A DNA stretch of 64,000 nucleotides from Lotus japonicus (GCF_012489685.1 NC_080043.1:13572223-13636222); one strand, 5' to 3'; shown: positions 22,401 to 31,970, counted from the stretch's first letter. Program-made: numbers and translations. Notes: generated by a model from the sequence alone, not told the origin.

Positions 22401-25400
22401 ATATGAAATACCTTTCACCAACAAAAGCAGATCTGTCAACACAGTCAGCAGCATGTGCTGCCCTTAAGAATAAAGTTTTGGTATAATCATGTTGAAAGGG
22501 CCAGAATGCATGCTTCAGATTATTTAAGATCTGCACATACAGGCTAACATAAGTTCTAAAGGGAGAGTATAGCAGCTAAACAACGCCATAACGATAGAGA
22601 TTGGCAAAGATAAGAGTGACTCACCTTGACAGATATTCAAACAAGGATAGAATATATGTGATGGAGAACTTCTCAAATAACAGAAGATAAAAAAAGAAAA
22701 GGGCATGCTCCTACTTGTACAATAGAAGAAGCTGATACCCAGTATCCAGAACATATGCATGCATCAGCTAGAAATTTACTACAGATAAAAAAGCCAGGCA
22801 GTGTAAAAGACGCTTCACAAGTCCACAGAAACCAAGGAGCACAAAACTCATTTTGCTGTAAACACACTTAACAGAAGCTTCTGTTTGTTTTTTTAAAAAG
22901 AAAATGGCAAAGTTACTGCCATAAGGGTTGCCTAGTACATGAGCTTCTGCTCCATGTGGGATATGAGGCGGGTCAAAACTAATAAGTCATACTTGAGTCG
23001 GAGGTTGTCTCCGCAAATAGAACCCATGATCCATGATCACTGGGTCACAACTCACAAGGCATCATACCTATGTGCCAAGGCTCATATTCCTAGTTTATTT
23101 CATACGTGGTCAGATGCACAGCTATTGCCATAAACTAGGAAAAGCAAGACACTTTTTATGTTGATAGAGGAGATAGAGAGCAAAATTTAATTGAAAGAAG
23201 AGCAAGTCATCAGAAATTACCTCAACTAATAGGTTTCCTGATGTCATTATGTGTGCTTGGTCTGACTCCTTGCTTTTCTGCTTGTTATAGCCTTTGGGAA
23301 GGGTAAGAAAATCGTGAGGGAAGAAAATTTCAGCATCAAAATACAAAAGGCCCCACAATCGAAGCATTTTCAGAATTTCTGAGTATATAAGAGAGAGCAT
23401 TGCAGCTGATCCCGAGCGGTGAGTCAAAACCTGCTCAATGCATTAAATTTTTCCATCAAATGTCAACCACTAACGATTTTATTTCAGAAACAAATTATAG
23501 ATGTGAGGGATATATTACCGAATGAAGATAGAGTGACCGTGGCTCCAACAGATTTGCATCTGTTCTCTTGAAACCCTATAAAAAAGAAAGTTATCAGTGA
23601 ATTGAAAGGTAACCATTGTAAGAGGCAGAAACTAGTTAATCAGAATATAATTTACAGGGAGTTCGAGAAAAATGTAGAAACTTTATTACAGACTATCAAT
23701 ATTTAGTCCTTAACCAGAAAAGAAATAACATAAGACAAGTCACTTTTAGAATTACATATTCTATTCTTCTAGTATGTGGCCGACCATTACTCTAGGTCAA
23801 AGAAGTATAACACGTTTAAGTGATTGATATGAAGACTGGTACTTCATAAGACATTTTATACCTTCTTCTGAAGTGTACTTGTTCTATTTTTTTGCTGAAC
23901 ATTGTGAACAAACTTGTAAAACGTGAAACCTAAAGTGTACTTCTCAGAAAATAGTTGATATGCCCTTAGCCCATGTTTTTGATAGGAGGAAGAAACATGA
24001 GCTGTGCCCAAATGGACTGAATGTGAAGATTAGGCTGCATGTGTATGAAACAGGCATTGGAGGAAATGGAGAAAGAGGAGGCTGTTAACAGGCAGGACCA
24101 GGACAGCCGGTATCATCTGAATGGAGATGGAATGATTTTTTGGTATCAGCACCATAATAGAGAATCAGAAAGAGGGACGCTAGAATTGAGTGGAATAGAA
24201 GACATGAGTGACAGGTTGGCGATTCCCAGTGCATCACATTTTGCAAGACCACATCATAATCTCTCTCTCCCTCTCTCTCTCTCTCTTCCTGCATTTTCCC
24301 AAGAGTTCTATACATACTGAGGTCTACTTCTAAGAGCTAGTCTCCAAAATATTTGGCGCTGGATGAGAAGAATTCCCTCATGAGGTTCAGCATGAACACC
24401 ATTGTGCAACTGACATCTGGAGAAATTCATAAAACTGTGGGTGGGGGGGGGGGGGGGGTGTAAACATAGTTATCAAATTGCGATTCAAATAATGAATTGT
24501 GGAGCTCATTTTTGAATCATGAATAGTAAAATGTAACATTTAGAAGCACAATTAAAAATTAGTCGAAATATATCATATGATTTATGCATAGTGCTTGATA
24601 TGGTAATTTCAGTTAATTAAATTAGGAATTGAAAGAACGGCTAAACTATAAGTCTTGTAAAGCAAAATCTAACATATAGGTTACTATTCAAACTGAAAAC
24701 ATAGAAAAGGTGTAGTCACAGAAGGTATATCTCAGTACTAACACATTCTCTCAAGAATCTCTTGATTCTTGAAGGCATTCTTCTACATTGTGGGGTTTTC
24801 CCTATTCTGTTTAGTACCAGTTCTAACAAACACACACACAAAAGAACCAATCAAGAAGTACAGAGAAAATTAAGAGTCAGCAGAAAACAATTAGAACTAC
24901 TCAGAACAATTATTGAGGAAAATTACTGCTAAATTTGATAGGTTTGGTAAATTATTGCATTTCTAAACCTAAAGTGAACCCAACTACTTGTATTTGAGCT
25001 TCTGGAAACAATTAGAGAATCTACTAATCAGCCAGGGCTCCATTTCTAATGCAGGACACTTTGCATCTAGCTTCCTAAAATAATGCTCCAGAATCTTTTT
25101 TTTTTGGTACATTTTTTAAAGGGATGCAACACGAGGACTTCCCAGGAGGTCAAGGCTAGTACTACTCTCGCCCAAGCACACTTAACTGCGGAGTTCTGAT
25201 GGAATCTGGTGCACTAGTGCTGGTGTGATCGCATCCGCTCCAGAAACCTTTGAGTAATTAATACACAAACACTAGAATGAATGAAACAAGCATATATCTT
25301 ACAAGGTGAAATCAAAGTACATTGATTCATTATTACCTTGTGAACATACAGAAATCTCTCTATGCTCTCTAAAAACTTTTCGGGCGACGAATCGTTTTTG

Positions 25401-25628
25401 GGGCTGTAATGAGGACAGTAGTCCATGGAAAGATCATCTAATCTTACAATGAAAGCGTCGACGGGAAGCGGAACGGAAGAATGCGACACCAGGGAATCAT
25501 CCTCTGCAGCTATATAAAGAGCAGTTCTCCCCAAATCAACAGACCTGTTAATGCAAATGCTGGTTTGTTTCTCAATACCAGTGAATTTCTGAATTTGTGA
25601 GCAGAATTCCACTCTAGCTTCCTGCTCA

Positions 25629-25666
<38 letters not shown>

Positions 25667-25975
25667 AGATAGATGCAACAAATGAAAATGAGAAAATTAT
25701 CAGAAATTCAAACCCCAAAAATTATAAATATAAAAAATCATCAAGGAAAGCCATAGAGAAAGTGTTGATACTCTGGCATGGGTGGTGTCGATTCCAGAAG
25801 AATCGAGAGCGTCGTGCAAGACGAACTTGTAGTCAGTTGCAGCGGGTTGCGAGTTGGAACCGCCACAACACATCACGCGGGTGGAAGAAGAAGAAGAAGA
25901 AGAAGAAGGAGGAGGGAAGTGAAGAGGGTAAAATTGGAATTTGGAGAGTGTGAGGAAAGATGATGAAGTTGACAT
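19457..25975 (-). CDS. SirB1/transglutaminase-like protein with TPR region, probably plastid-targeted
   Basis: Eight exons joined in phase give 419 residues: 25,772-25,975; 25,337-25,621; 23,519-23,575; 23,221-23,430; 22,412-22,530; 22,227-22,324; 19,702-19,826; 19,457-19,618. All junctions are GT/AG. Residues 1-45 are Ser-rich and basic, like a transit peptide. The middle (ALYIAAEDDSLVSHSSVPLP, ESIERFLYVHK, VLTHRSGSAAMLSLIYSEI) is the SirB1 N-terminal/Transglut_core2 domain. The later part (LASAK-like SAKAAQHRLDRGVW, ACERLILL, ELRDYSILLYHCG) is the TPR-like tail seen in bacterial SirB1. The protein ends FLSNNSEPW. The biochemical role in plants is not established. An upstream ATG at 26,017 would add 14 residues. 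Introns host a 5S-derived retroposon and an LTR fragment. Fragments of this gene are scattered at 1.7-11.8 kb. Confidence 0.88.
19870..22220 (-). other. Large intron 6 of the SirB1-like gene
   Basis: Non-coding DNA of 2.4 kb between exons 7 and 6. It holds an LTR-like fragment (20,242-20,415) and the source of the repeated intron segment also found near 1.8 and 7.2 kb (21,790-21,980). No hidden exon with family similarity was found, and the flanking exon phases already match. Confidence 0.6.
20242..20415 (+). mobile_element. Truncated LTR fragment in intron 6
   Basis: It begins TGATAGGTACCCGCATATAG followed by repeated GTTAGTTAGT, then CCTATAAACAAGGGAGGGAG, AGTATCTTTGGGAATAGG and CAATAATACC. 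The start and layout match the solo LTR at 34,039-34,297 (TGATAGGTACTC). The end with ..CTATCA is missing and no duplication is visible. Confidence 0.5.
23910..24170. repeat. Source-locus copy of the four-copy unit
   Basis: GTAAAACGTGAAACC ... GATATGCCCTTAGCCCATGT ... GAGGAAGAAACATGAGCTG ... CAAATGGACTGAATG matches the units at 2,160, 9,940 and 11,555. It lies in intron 2 of the intact SirB1-like gene, suggesting this locus is the parent or a sister of the rearranged copies. Confidence 0.6.
24260..24460. repeat. Simple-sequence tracts in intron 2
   Basis: A (CT)n tract around 24,262-24,285 and a near-pure G run at about 24,438-24,458. Both are likely length-polymorphic. Nothing else is seen. 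Confidence 0.7.
25085..25245 (-). mobile_element. Retroposed 5S-rRNA-derived element with SINE-like tail
   Basis: On the minus strand 25,236-25,121 is a 116-bp 5S rRNA sequence: GGATGCGATCACACCAGCAC, CCATCAGAACTCCGCAGTTA, GTGCTTGGGCGAGAGTAGTA and GTCCTCGTGTTGCATCCC. The box-C region is altered, with CTAGCCTTGACC where plant 5S has CTAGGATGGGTGACC. The body is followed by TTTAAAAAATGTACC and an A-run, resembling the SINE tail at 18,331-18,340. Perfect 9-bp repeats GCTCCAGAA flank it (25,085-25,093 and 25,237-25,245). It lies in intron 2 of the SirB1-like gene, 91 bp after the exon. Tail plus duplications argue for retroposition, not a 5S cluster member. A Cassandra-type LTR is unlikely because no LTR sequence flanks the 5S body. 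Confidence 0.85.
25622..25667. repeat. (ATG)n tract at the intron 1 acceptor
   Basis: On the minus strand about twelve ATG units are followed by AATGAGCAG and then exon 2 (from 25,621). The acceptor AG is clear, but the tract replaces the usual pyrimidine-rich stretch. Confidence 0.85.
25888..25916. repeat. (GAA)n tract encoding the poly-Ser run in exon 1
   Basis: GAAGAAGAAG repeats on the plus strand are read on the minus strand as serine codons inside the predicted transit peptide (PPPSSSSSSSSTR). The repeat is in frame, so length changes would alter only the serine count. Confidence 0.8.
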
Positions 25976-26039
25976 GATTGAATTGAGTTGACTGTTGAGA
26001 CTCTGATTCTGATACACTCTCAGGAGGAGATATTAAATA

Positions 26040-26043
26040 AGCA

Positions 26044-26076
<33 letters not shown>
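26040..26076. repeat. (ATG)n tract upstream of the SirB1-like gene
   Basis: About eleven ATG/GAT units in the predicted 5' leader or promoter, 20-60 bp upstream of the outermost ATG (26,017). It is the third trinucleotide repeat within 450 bp. Confidence 0.85.
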
Positions 26077-26389
26077 GTTGTGGAATTATATTTTTCTTCA
26101 ACTCACTACTTGAATTATTTTTACAAATTCATTTAAATAAAATTTTGTCATAACCATTTTTTGTTGCTGTAGTAAAAATGGTAAAAGAGAGAAAACACTA
26201 CCAGACTTGTCTCACAGGATGAGAAAATAAGGAGACTAGAGGCACACTCTAGTTAATTTGAAATCTTTTAACTTTTAAACTCAATAAATAAGTTTTTAAT
26301 ATCATCAAATAATAAGGTGTAAGAGAGTTTTATTTATATTTTTTTATCATAAATGTCATTTGTTCAGACTTTAGAGGGACAACCACAAT

Positions 26390-26443
26390 TTTTCAAAGAG
26401 ATTTTTTTTTTTTTACATGAGGAAATAATTTTCAAAGAGATTT
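26390..26443 (-). mobile_element. Ultra-short T-rich retroposon footprint (24-bp insert)
   Basis: Perfect 15-bp repeats TTTTCAAAGAGATTT (26,390-26,404 and 26,429-26,443) flank a 24-bp insert. On the minus strand the insert reads TTATTTCCTCATGTA followed by an A-run. The structure is that of a truncated A-tailed retroposon. Confidence 0.65.
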
Positions 26444-26495
26444 ACACAAGTCAAGACCAAGAATAATTAAGTAAATTTAACTTTGACAATTATAA

Positions 26496-26795
26496 TACTC
26501 CCTTCCTTCTTATTTATAAGAACCAAATGAAGGGTGTAGCTTGGTCCTTTTTATAAGAACCAATTCAAATTTCAAGATGCATCGATTATTTTTTGGCAAC
26601 AATGCCCTCATTTAATAGAGGTTTCTCTTTCTTTCCACTATACAACTCATTAATGATAAATAAAAATTAAAAAAAAATAAGTTGGGGTAGTTTTGGAAAG
26701 TTGAGATAAATTTGATCAAATTTAATACTACCAACCACTTTCTTAAGGGACATAAAATGCTAGTTTGGTTCTTATAAATAGAAACGGAGGGAGTA
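26496..26795. mobile_element. Stowaway-type MITE
   Basis: The termini are CTCCCTTCCTTCTTATTTAT and the complementary end ATAAATAGAAACGGAGGGAG (26,498-26,793), flanked by TA on both sides. CTCCCTCCG-type ends with TA duplications define Stowaway (Tc1/mariner) MITEs. There is no coding capacity. Confidence 0.85.
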
Positions 26796-26975
26796 AGTTA
26801 TAAATTTAATAGCTTAAATAGTATTTAATAAATTTAAATTTATTGAACTTAGGTCATAATTATTTTCCTTTCTTAGGCTTACTCAACTCATTTTTACTAC
26901 TAATATATAATAGATAAAAAAAATTATTTAAATTTTGTTTCCAAATAATAAAGACATAAGTTAATACCTTATTGC

Positions 26976-27025
26976 CACATATTTCAATTTTTTTTATACA
27001 TCGGAAAGTCACATATTTCAATTTT
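26976..27025 (-). mobile_element. Ultra-short SINE footprint (18-bp insert)
   Basis: Perfect 16-bp repeats CACATATTTCAATTTT (26,976-26,991 and 27,010-27,025) flank an insert reading ACTTTCCGATGTATAAAA on the minus strand. TTTCCGATGTA is the exact 3' end of the SINE at 18,225-18,340. Only the last bases of the SINE were inserted. Confidence 0.8.
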
Positions 27026-27391
27026 AAAACTATTGTATCTAAATTATTTATTAATAAATATTGTTTTACTATAAACTAATTTTAATATTCTTTCAAAAAA
27101 AATTAATTCTTAATATTTTTCCAATAATGCAAAACTCAAGTCAAATTTTAACTTTATAAATGTTATTATTTAATGTAGGTACTTGAAAAGCTTTTGACAA
27201 TACAATTTTTTCAGTTTTAATTTTATTATTTAATATATTTATTGCAAATAAAATTTGTTATTACTTCATGTATTTTAATATAAAGGTAGGAATTTTTTGT
27301 TTCTAATGCAAAAGTTCAAGTGAGTTTTATATACATAATATATTGAATAGATGATTTAGGAAATAAAAAATACTTTTTAAATTATCTTTAT

Positions 27392-27435
27392 CAAACATGA
27401 TAGGTTTTTTTTTTTTGAACGACCAAACATGATAG
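27392..27435 (-). mobile_element. Ultra-short A-tailed footprint (20-bp insert)
   Basis: Perfect 12-bp repeats CAAACATGATAG (27,392-27,403 and 27,424-27,435) surround an insert reading GTCGTTC plus an A-run on the minus strand. The tail differs from the SINE family above, so another retroposon family may be involved. Confidence 0.65.
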
Positions 27436-28394
27436 TAGGTTATTATTTAAGGGTGAATTTTTAAAATAAGTGGAAGATGGTGTTACTTATAGTTACAAGT
27501 TTAATCTAAAATTGGTCATAGAAAACCCAAAACCCCATTTATTTTATAATTACAACTAAAATGCACAAACATAAAAAATTACACCACAAACTTGATATTT
27601 TTTAGTTTCTGCTATGTACAATGAAAGAGAGAGATATTTTGAAACATTTGTATAGCATCCTTCACACCTTTGTCACGTTCTTAGTTAGCTGATTTAGGGG
27701 TATTTCAACCGAATATAAAACATGTACTAAAAGATACATGTTAAATATAAGAAAATGATAAAGTTAATTGTCAAATTAGTCCATGTTTTTGTAGCAAGTT
27801 TTGATTTTTGTCCCTCCCCGAAAAATTTTAAGCGATAACTCTCTGTAATTATATGCATTTTGGTATTAGTCATCGCCGGAAGGCGGAGCTCGGACGAACA
27901 TGCCTAATGGCATGTCAACGTCTATGTGGCATGCCACGTCTAATTTTTCAATTCCACGTGTGTAATTAATCATTAAAATAAAATAAAATTACACAAATTA
28001 GTTAACACTTGAAATTACACTAACTTGTCCAATCGTATTGTTTTAGACTTTTAGTTTCAATTTTTTTTTTGTTAGCAAATTGAATTAACGCAAAAGATCA
28101 GGGTTCACCATATCTTGTTAACCAATTTCCCTAATTGATATTTATATTTTCTTAAGATAAAATCATGAAATAAACAACCTAAATTCTAATTAAATCTAAA
28201 ATTTAAAAAATGTACTAAATAAATATAGATAAAAACTATCAAAATCTAGCAAATCACAATAAAAATTCATAAAATCCTGAATTAATTAAAAATCCGAAAA
28301 TTCAATAAAAATTAATTAATGCTCTAAAAATAAATCAAAAATAAATTAAGATAAAATCAAGAAATAAACAACATAAATCATAATCAAATCTAAA

Positions 28395-28472
28395 ATTGAT
28401 TGATTGATATTGATGATTGATTGATATTGATATTAATATTGATTGATTGATATTAATATTGATATTGACTTT
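28395..28472. repeat. TTGAT/TATTGA-rich simple repeat
   Basis: Interleaved units of TTGATTGATTGATATTGATG and TATTAATATTGAT. The tract lies about 180 bp upstream of the 365-residue gene. Confidence 0.75.
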
Positions 28473-28514
28473 ATTCAATCTCAATTCAGATGATAATGAT
28501 CAAATCTATCATGG

Positions 28515-28650
28515 AACACGATCTTCGTCTATTTAACCCGCGGGCCTAAACCCAATTTTCCACCGCCTAATTTTAGTATTTATACTCCTTAGTTTTCCCC
28601 TTGTTTCGCACTTGACCAAACCCTAGCTAGAAAACACGATCTTCGTCTAT
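28515..28650. repeat. 18-bp direct repeat flanking the leader of the 365-residue gene
   Basis: AACACGATCTTCGTCTAT occurs at 28,515-28,532 and 28,633-28,650, 118 bp apart. The second copy runs straight into the start codon (CTATGGCACC). The 100 bp between has a TATA-like TATTTATACTCC and CCCTAG. It could be a local duplication or a leftover target-site duplication. Confidence 0.7.
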
Positions 28651-29746
28651 GGCACCGAGAAACCGTCGTCGCATGAGGAAATTTGAGAAAAAGGTGAAGC
28701 AGTTAACTGTGAGTTTATCGAGTTTTAGGGATAGATACACCAGTGATGATCTTCTCTTATCGGAGAAGATCAATTCCAGATATGCTTTTTTAGATCAGAT
28801 ATTCAATCATATTGAGAATCTCTCCAACCCCAACCCCACCTTGTCTGAGGAGACTGAGGATTTCTCCAACTCAGATACGTTGGTTTGGTTGACGGAGTTG
28901 AAGGATATACTGGTGAAGCAAGATGAGATCTCAACGGCGTTGACAACCATCAGGCTAACTTCTCTACAAGAGATCATCATGGCTATGGGCTTCTCCGAGC
29001 TTGATGAGGGGTGGCTGGAAAACAAGTGTTTTTGTTTTGAATCAACTAAGAATCTGATGAAATTAGAGAAGGAACTGGGGGAGTTGAAAAGGATGGAGTT
29101 AAGTTACAACTACAACCCCACCTACCTGTCTCAGACCTTGAAAGTCTTGTGTGAGAAGCTCAACACCTTCAAGGAGATGCTGGCCACCAACTCCACACTC
29201 GATGTTGATGAGATCTTCATCAACTTCTCCCACTCCGAGGACCCGCCCCGCCTTGATGAGTTATGGCGAGACACATGGAATGAATTATATCAGACCTGGA
29301 ATGAATTATATCAAACACTCATGACCTTGAGGTTGACGGACATGGACGTCAAGACGCTCAGAATCTTATGTGAGAGGCTCAAGACCTTAGATATGTTGCT
29401 CAAGTTGAAGGACATGCTGGTCATGGAAGATCAATTGTCAGCCAAGTTCACCAACTCTAGGCTAACTTCTCTCCAAGAGATCATCAACGACCTCCTGACC
29501 CCCCGTGATAACAAGTGGAAGCAATTAAATGAGGCTCTGCTTTGCTGGCGTGCTATTGAGACCCGAGGTGGCTGGGAGTTAGCCATCAGGTCCAACGCTG
29601 AGCTAATTTGCCTGGAGGGTTATCAAATGTTCAAGCAGGTGCGCTTGCGCTCACCCTCACAGGAGGATTACGGACCTGTGTACAACTCATGGATCAAGCC
29701 GCCTCCTAATGCCTCTCCCTATTTCGCTCCGCCTTCTGAATGTTGA
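28649..29746 (+). CDS. Unrecognised helical-repeat protein, 365 residues
   Basis: Single open frame with a good start context and a composition clearly richer in G+C than its surroundings. The N-terminus is very basic (MAPRNRRRMRKFEKKVKQ). The body is Leu-, Glu- and Lys-rich and predicted helical by eye. It has an internal duplication: LKDILVKQDEIS..RLTSLQEII (about residues 82-110) and LKDMLVMEDQLS..RLTSLQEII (about 251-279). A second pair is LKVLCEKLNTF and LRILCERLKTL. WNELYQT is repeated twice in tandem (about 210-223), from a 21-bp duplication. The C-terminus is Pro-rich (WIKPPPNASPYFAPP). No signal peptide or membrane segment is visible. I do not recognise a family and assign no function; coiled-coil scaffolding is only a guess. 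Recent origin or lineage restriction would fit the internal duplications. Confidence 0.7.
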   Translation: MAPRNRRRMRKFEKKVKQLTVSLSSFRDRYTSDDLLLSEKINSRYAFLDQIFNHIENLSNPNPTLSEETEDFSNSDTLVWLTELKDILVKQDEISTALTTIRLTSLQEIIMAMGFSELDEGWLENKCFCFESTKNLMKLEKELGELKRMELSYNYNPTYLSQTLKVLCEKLNTFKEMLATNSTLDVDEIFINFSHSEDPPRLDELWRDTWNELYQTWNELYQTLMTLRLTDMDVKTLRILCERLKTLDMLLKLKDMLVMEDQLSAKFTNSRLTSLQEIINDLLTPRDNKWKQLNEALLCWRAIETRGGWELAIRSNAELICLEGYQMFKQVRLRSPSQEDYGPVYNSWIKPPPNASPYFAPPSEC

Positions 29747-29749
29747 GAC

Positions 29750-31780
29750 TGCTGGTTTCTCTCTATTTATAAATTATTTCCTTCTTTGATTTGGTTTTGT
29801 TCGGTAGACTTTACTTTATTTTGTGTATTTTTAACTCACTAGTCAATTTGTGGCTTTTGCACGCCTTTAAATCTATTATAATTTATACTGCACTTTGTCA
29901 AACTCTCATTCATATGAGTAGCAAGCAATTGATATTCAACAGAAGACTAGGGAAATTGGGTGTGCATGTGTGATGACTAATTTCAGTTGGTAACTTGTTT
30001 GCACCATCTTTTTTAACACATGGAAAAGAAACAATGTAAGTTTGATGTTTAAACTTCCAAAAGAAAGAGTAGCCCTCACAATTGATGTATGGTTAAATGG
30101 TTTCATGTTTAGGTGGATATGATTAATTGGAGATTGAGCAAGTCATGTTAAAGTAGAGGCATTGTGACTGGAAAGCATAAGACTAAAATTGGAAAGTTTA
30201 GGCTTAGAACACATGGCTTGAGTCTTATGTGAACTAAAATAAAACAATATTGTGAAGATATTTGGAGTTGGTTTGTGGCCTCACTTTTAGAAATAGATGA
30301 GGGACATCAGGCGCTTGATGAGGAGCGCCTACCGAAGAAGTGGATTGAATTATATGAGAGGCGAAATGAGGTTGATGCTGAGTAGAATGTTAACCTTTAT
30401 CATCTTATGAATAGGGGAATTTTAGTTTAAGGCTTATTATATTTATTGATGTTCATTGCCTCTTGTGTCCTCCCTGAATGTTGTGTTGAGGTTGTACTTG
30501 TGGCCGGCCACTGGTTTGGTTTTCTCTCTATTTATTAATTTTGACTACTAATTTGGCTGTGATTTTACTTCTGTGTGTACCCTTTCTATGTTCTGATTTC
30601 ATCTTTGTATGATAATAAACTACACCTGGTTCTTTCACACTTCATCTTAACTCTTTTTTAAAGAAATACGCCCGCACAATGCACGTTAAAATTATAATTT
30701 TAGAACAGAACAATGCCGTCAAACTAGAGATTAGAAAATATGGGCTTTTGATCTGAGGAGAGCAGTAAGAAGTGACGAGATTTTTGTGGGCTGAACTTGA
30801 AAAATATTCATTAATTAGTTAGTTATTTTCATCTTTCTAAAGCCGTAAAGCTAGACCCAAACAGGTAAAAATGTTGACTCACATCTTCATATTCTTTGTC
30901 AAATCCCTTGTCAGCGGTAAAGTAAAAGTGTTGGGAAGACACTTCTAAGTCCAGAGTTCAAAATATGCTGATGGAAAATCACCAAATCCTCCCTCCCCTG
31001 ACCCTAAACCTTAAATAAAAAATCTTCTTATCCTTTGAGGGGTAGTTTTGTTTAATTTTTATCGTTAGACTGACTGAAGGAGGGGCAAACAACTAGTGCA
31101 CATTTTTAAAACATTAAGGGTACAAACGTAAATAAAAAAGAGTAGAGATAAGTTTTACATAAATGTAAAACATCAAGAACGAAAACTGCATTCAGGCCTA
31201 TATTTTTTCCTATTAGCCAAGAATTTCATGTTGATGACTTTGAAACTAAGTTATCGTCCAATTATCAGCACATCTAATGGTAACAATTCACATGTATTCC
31301 ATTGTCGAGGAATGTTCATCATACTAGTTAATTAGTATTTTAGTATGTGTAATGCATGAGAAAAATAAATATTTAAATTAAAACCCTCCTTTCTTTTTTG
31401 TATAGATACGTGGATAAGTCCATGATAATTGAAGTCAACTTTAGCAAGGATGTCATGGCCCAAGTTATGATATATACACATCTCTTCATTCTTTTTCCAA
31501 ACCTTCATTTTCTATTATTTCTCTTTTCTCTATCAATCAAATCATCTATCACATCTTTAGTTTCTCTCTCCTTTCTTCCTATCTCTCTTTTCCTCCACCT
31601 CTTCACACCTCATTTTTTAAGTGTGAAGATATAATTATTCCTTCGGTCATCGGTGCACCCGGTTTATTCACACTTCACATTACTTTCTATCTCATTTCAT
31701 TCTTTTATTTTTATCTTTATTTTTATCACTTTATTCATCATATTACTCATGTTTCCCTTTTCATTTCTTATTTTACTCCA
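29750..31780. other. 3' flank with one coding-like relic
   Basis: Mostly AT-rich. At about 30,255-30,388 (plus) an in-frame stretch reads EDIWSWFVASLLEIDEGHQA, then RLPKKWIELYERRNEVDAE, then TAG. Its amino-acid composition is protein-like, but an in-frame stop lies upstream and there is no Met, so it is at best the remnant of a terminal exon from an unidentified gene. Confidence 0.35.
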
Positions 31781-31785
31781 AAGTT

Positions 31786-31970
31786 CACATCAAGATAAAT
31801 CTGGATGTCGGGTGGATGGGTACTAACTCCACGCGATTGGGCTTTGTGGCGCGAGGAGCTGATGGTGAGTTTATGGTTGTTGGCTCGTGCTTGAAGGAGT
31901 TCCGGCTGGACCCTTTAGTGGCTGGATTTATAGCGAAGTATTGGTTGATGCGAGAGGGTGGTCCAGCAAG
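31786..31970 (+). pseudogene. LINE-type RNase H (RVT_3) fragment
   Basis: The plus frame reads IKINLDVGWMGTNSTRLGFV and ARGADGEFMVVGS, then RLDPLVAGFIAKYWLMREGG. This follows the plant retroelement RNase H pattern 'KIN-D-AW------G-G-V-R---G--------L-P--AEA-ALRWA-'. It is isolated, has no reverse transcriptase and ends in a stop. A related fragment lies on the minus strand at 51.3-51.8 kb. Confidence 0.7.

Larger units (their letters stand above)
26800..28390. other. Gene-free AT-rich region
   Basis: No gene, tRNA or intact transposon seen. Two micro-retroposon footprints lie in it (26,976-27,025 and 27,392-27,435). Confidence 0.5.

Noticed and set aside
24039..24320. 93-codon plus-strand frame in SirB1 intron 2
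   Set aside because: Partly encoded by a (CT)n tract and by the four-copy intron unit; no family resemblance.
25121..25236. Functional 5S rRNA gene
   Set aside because: The box-C region is altered, there is no terminator-like T-run next to the 3' end on the transcribed strand, and the copy is single with an A-rich tail and target-site duplications.
30655..30705. Third Helitron end (CGCCCGCACAATGCACGT)
   Set aside because: The hairpin is poor and there is no CTAG/CTRR terminus at the right distance.
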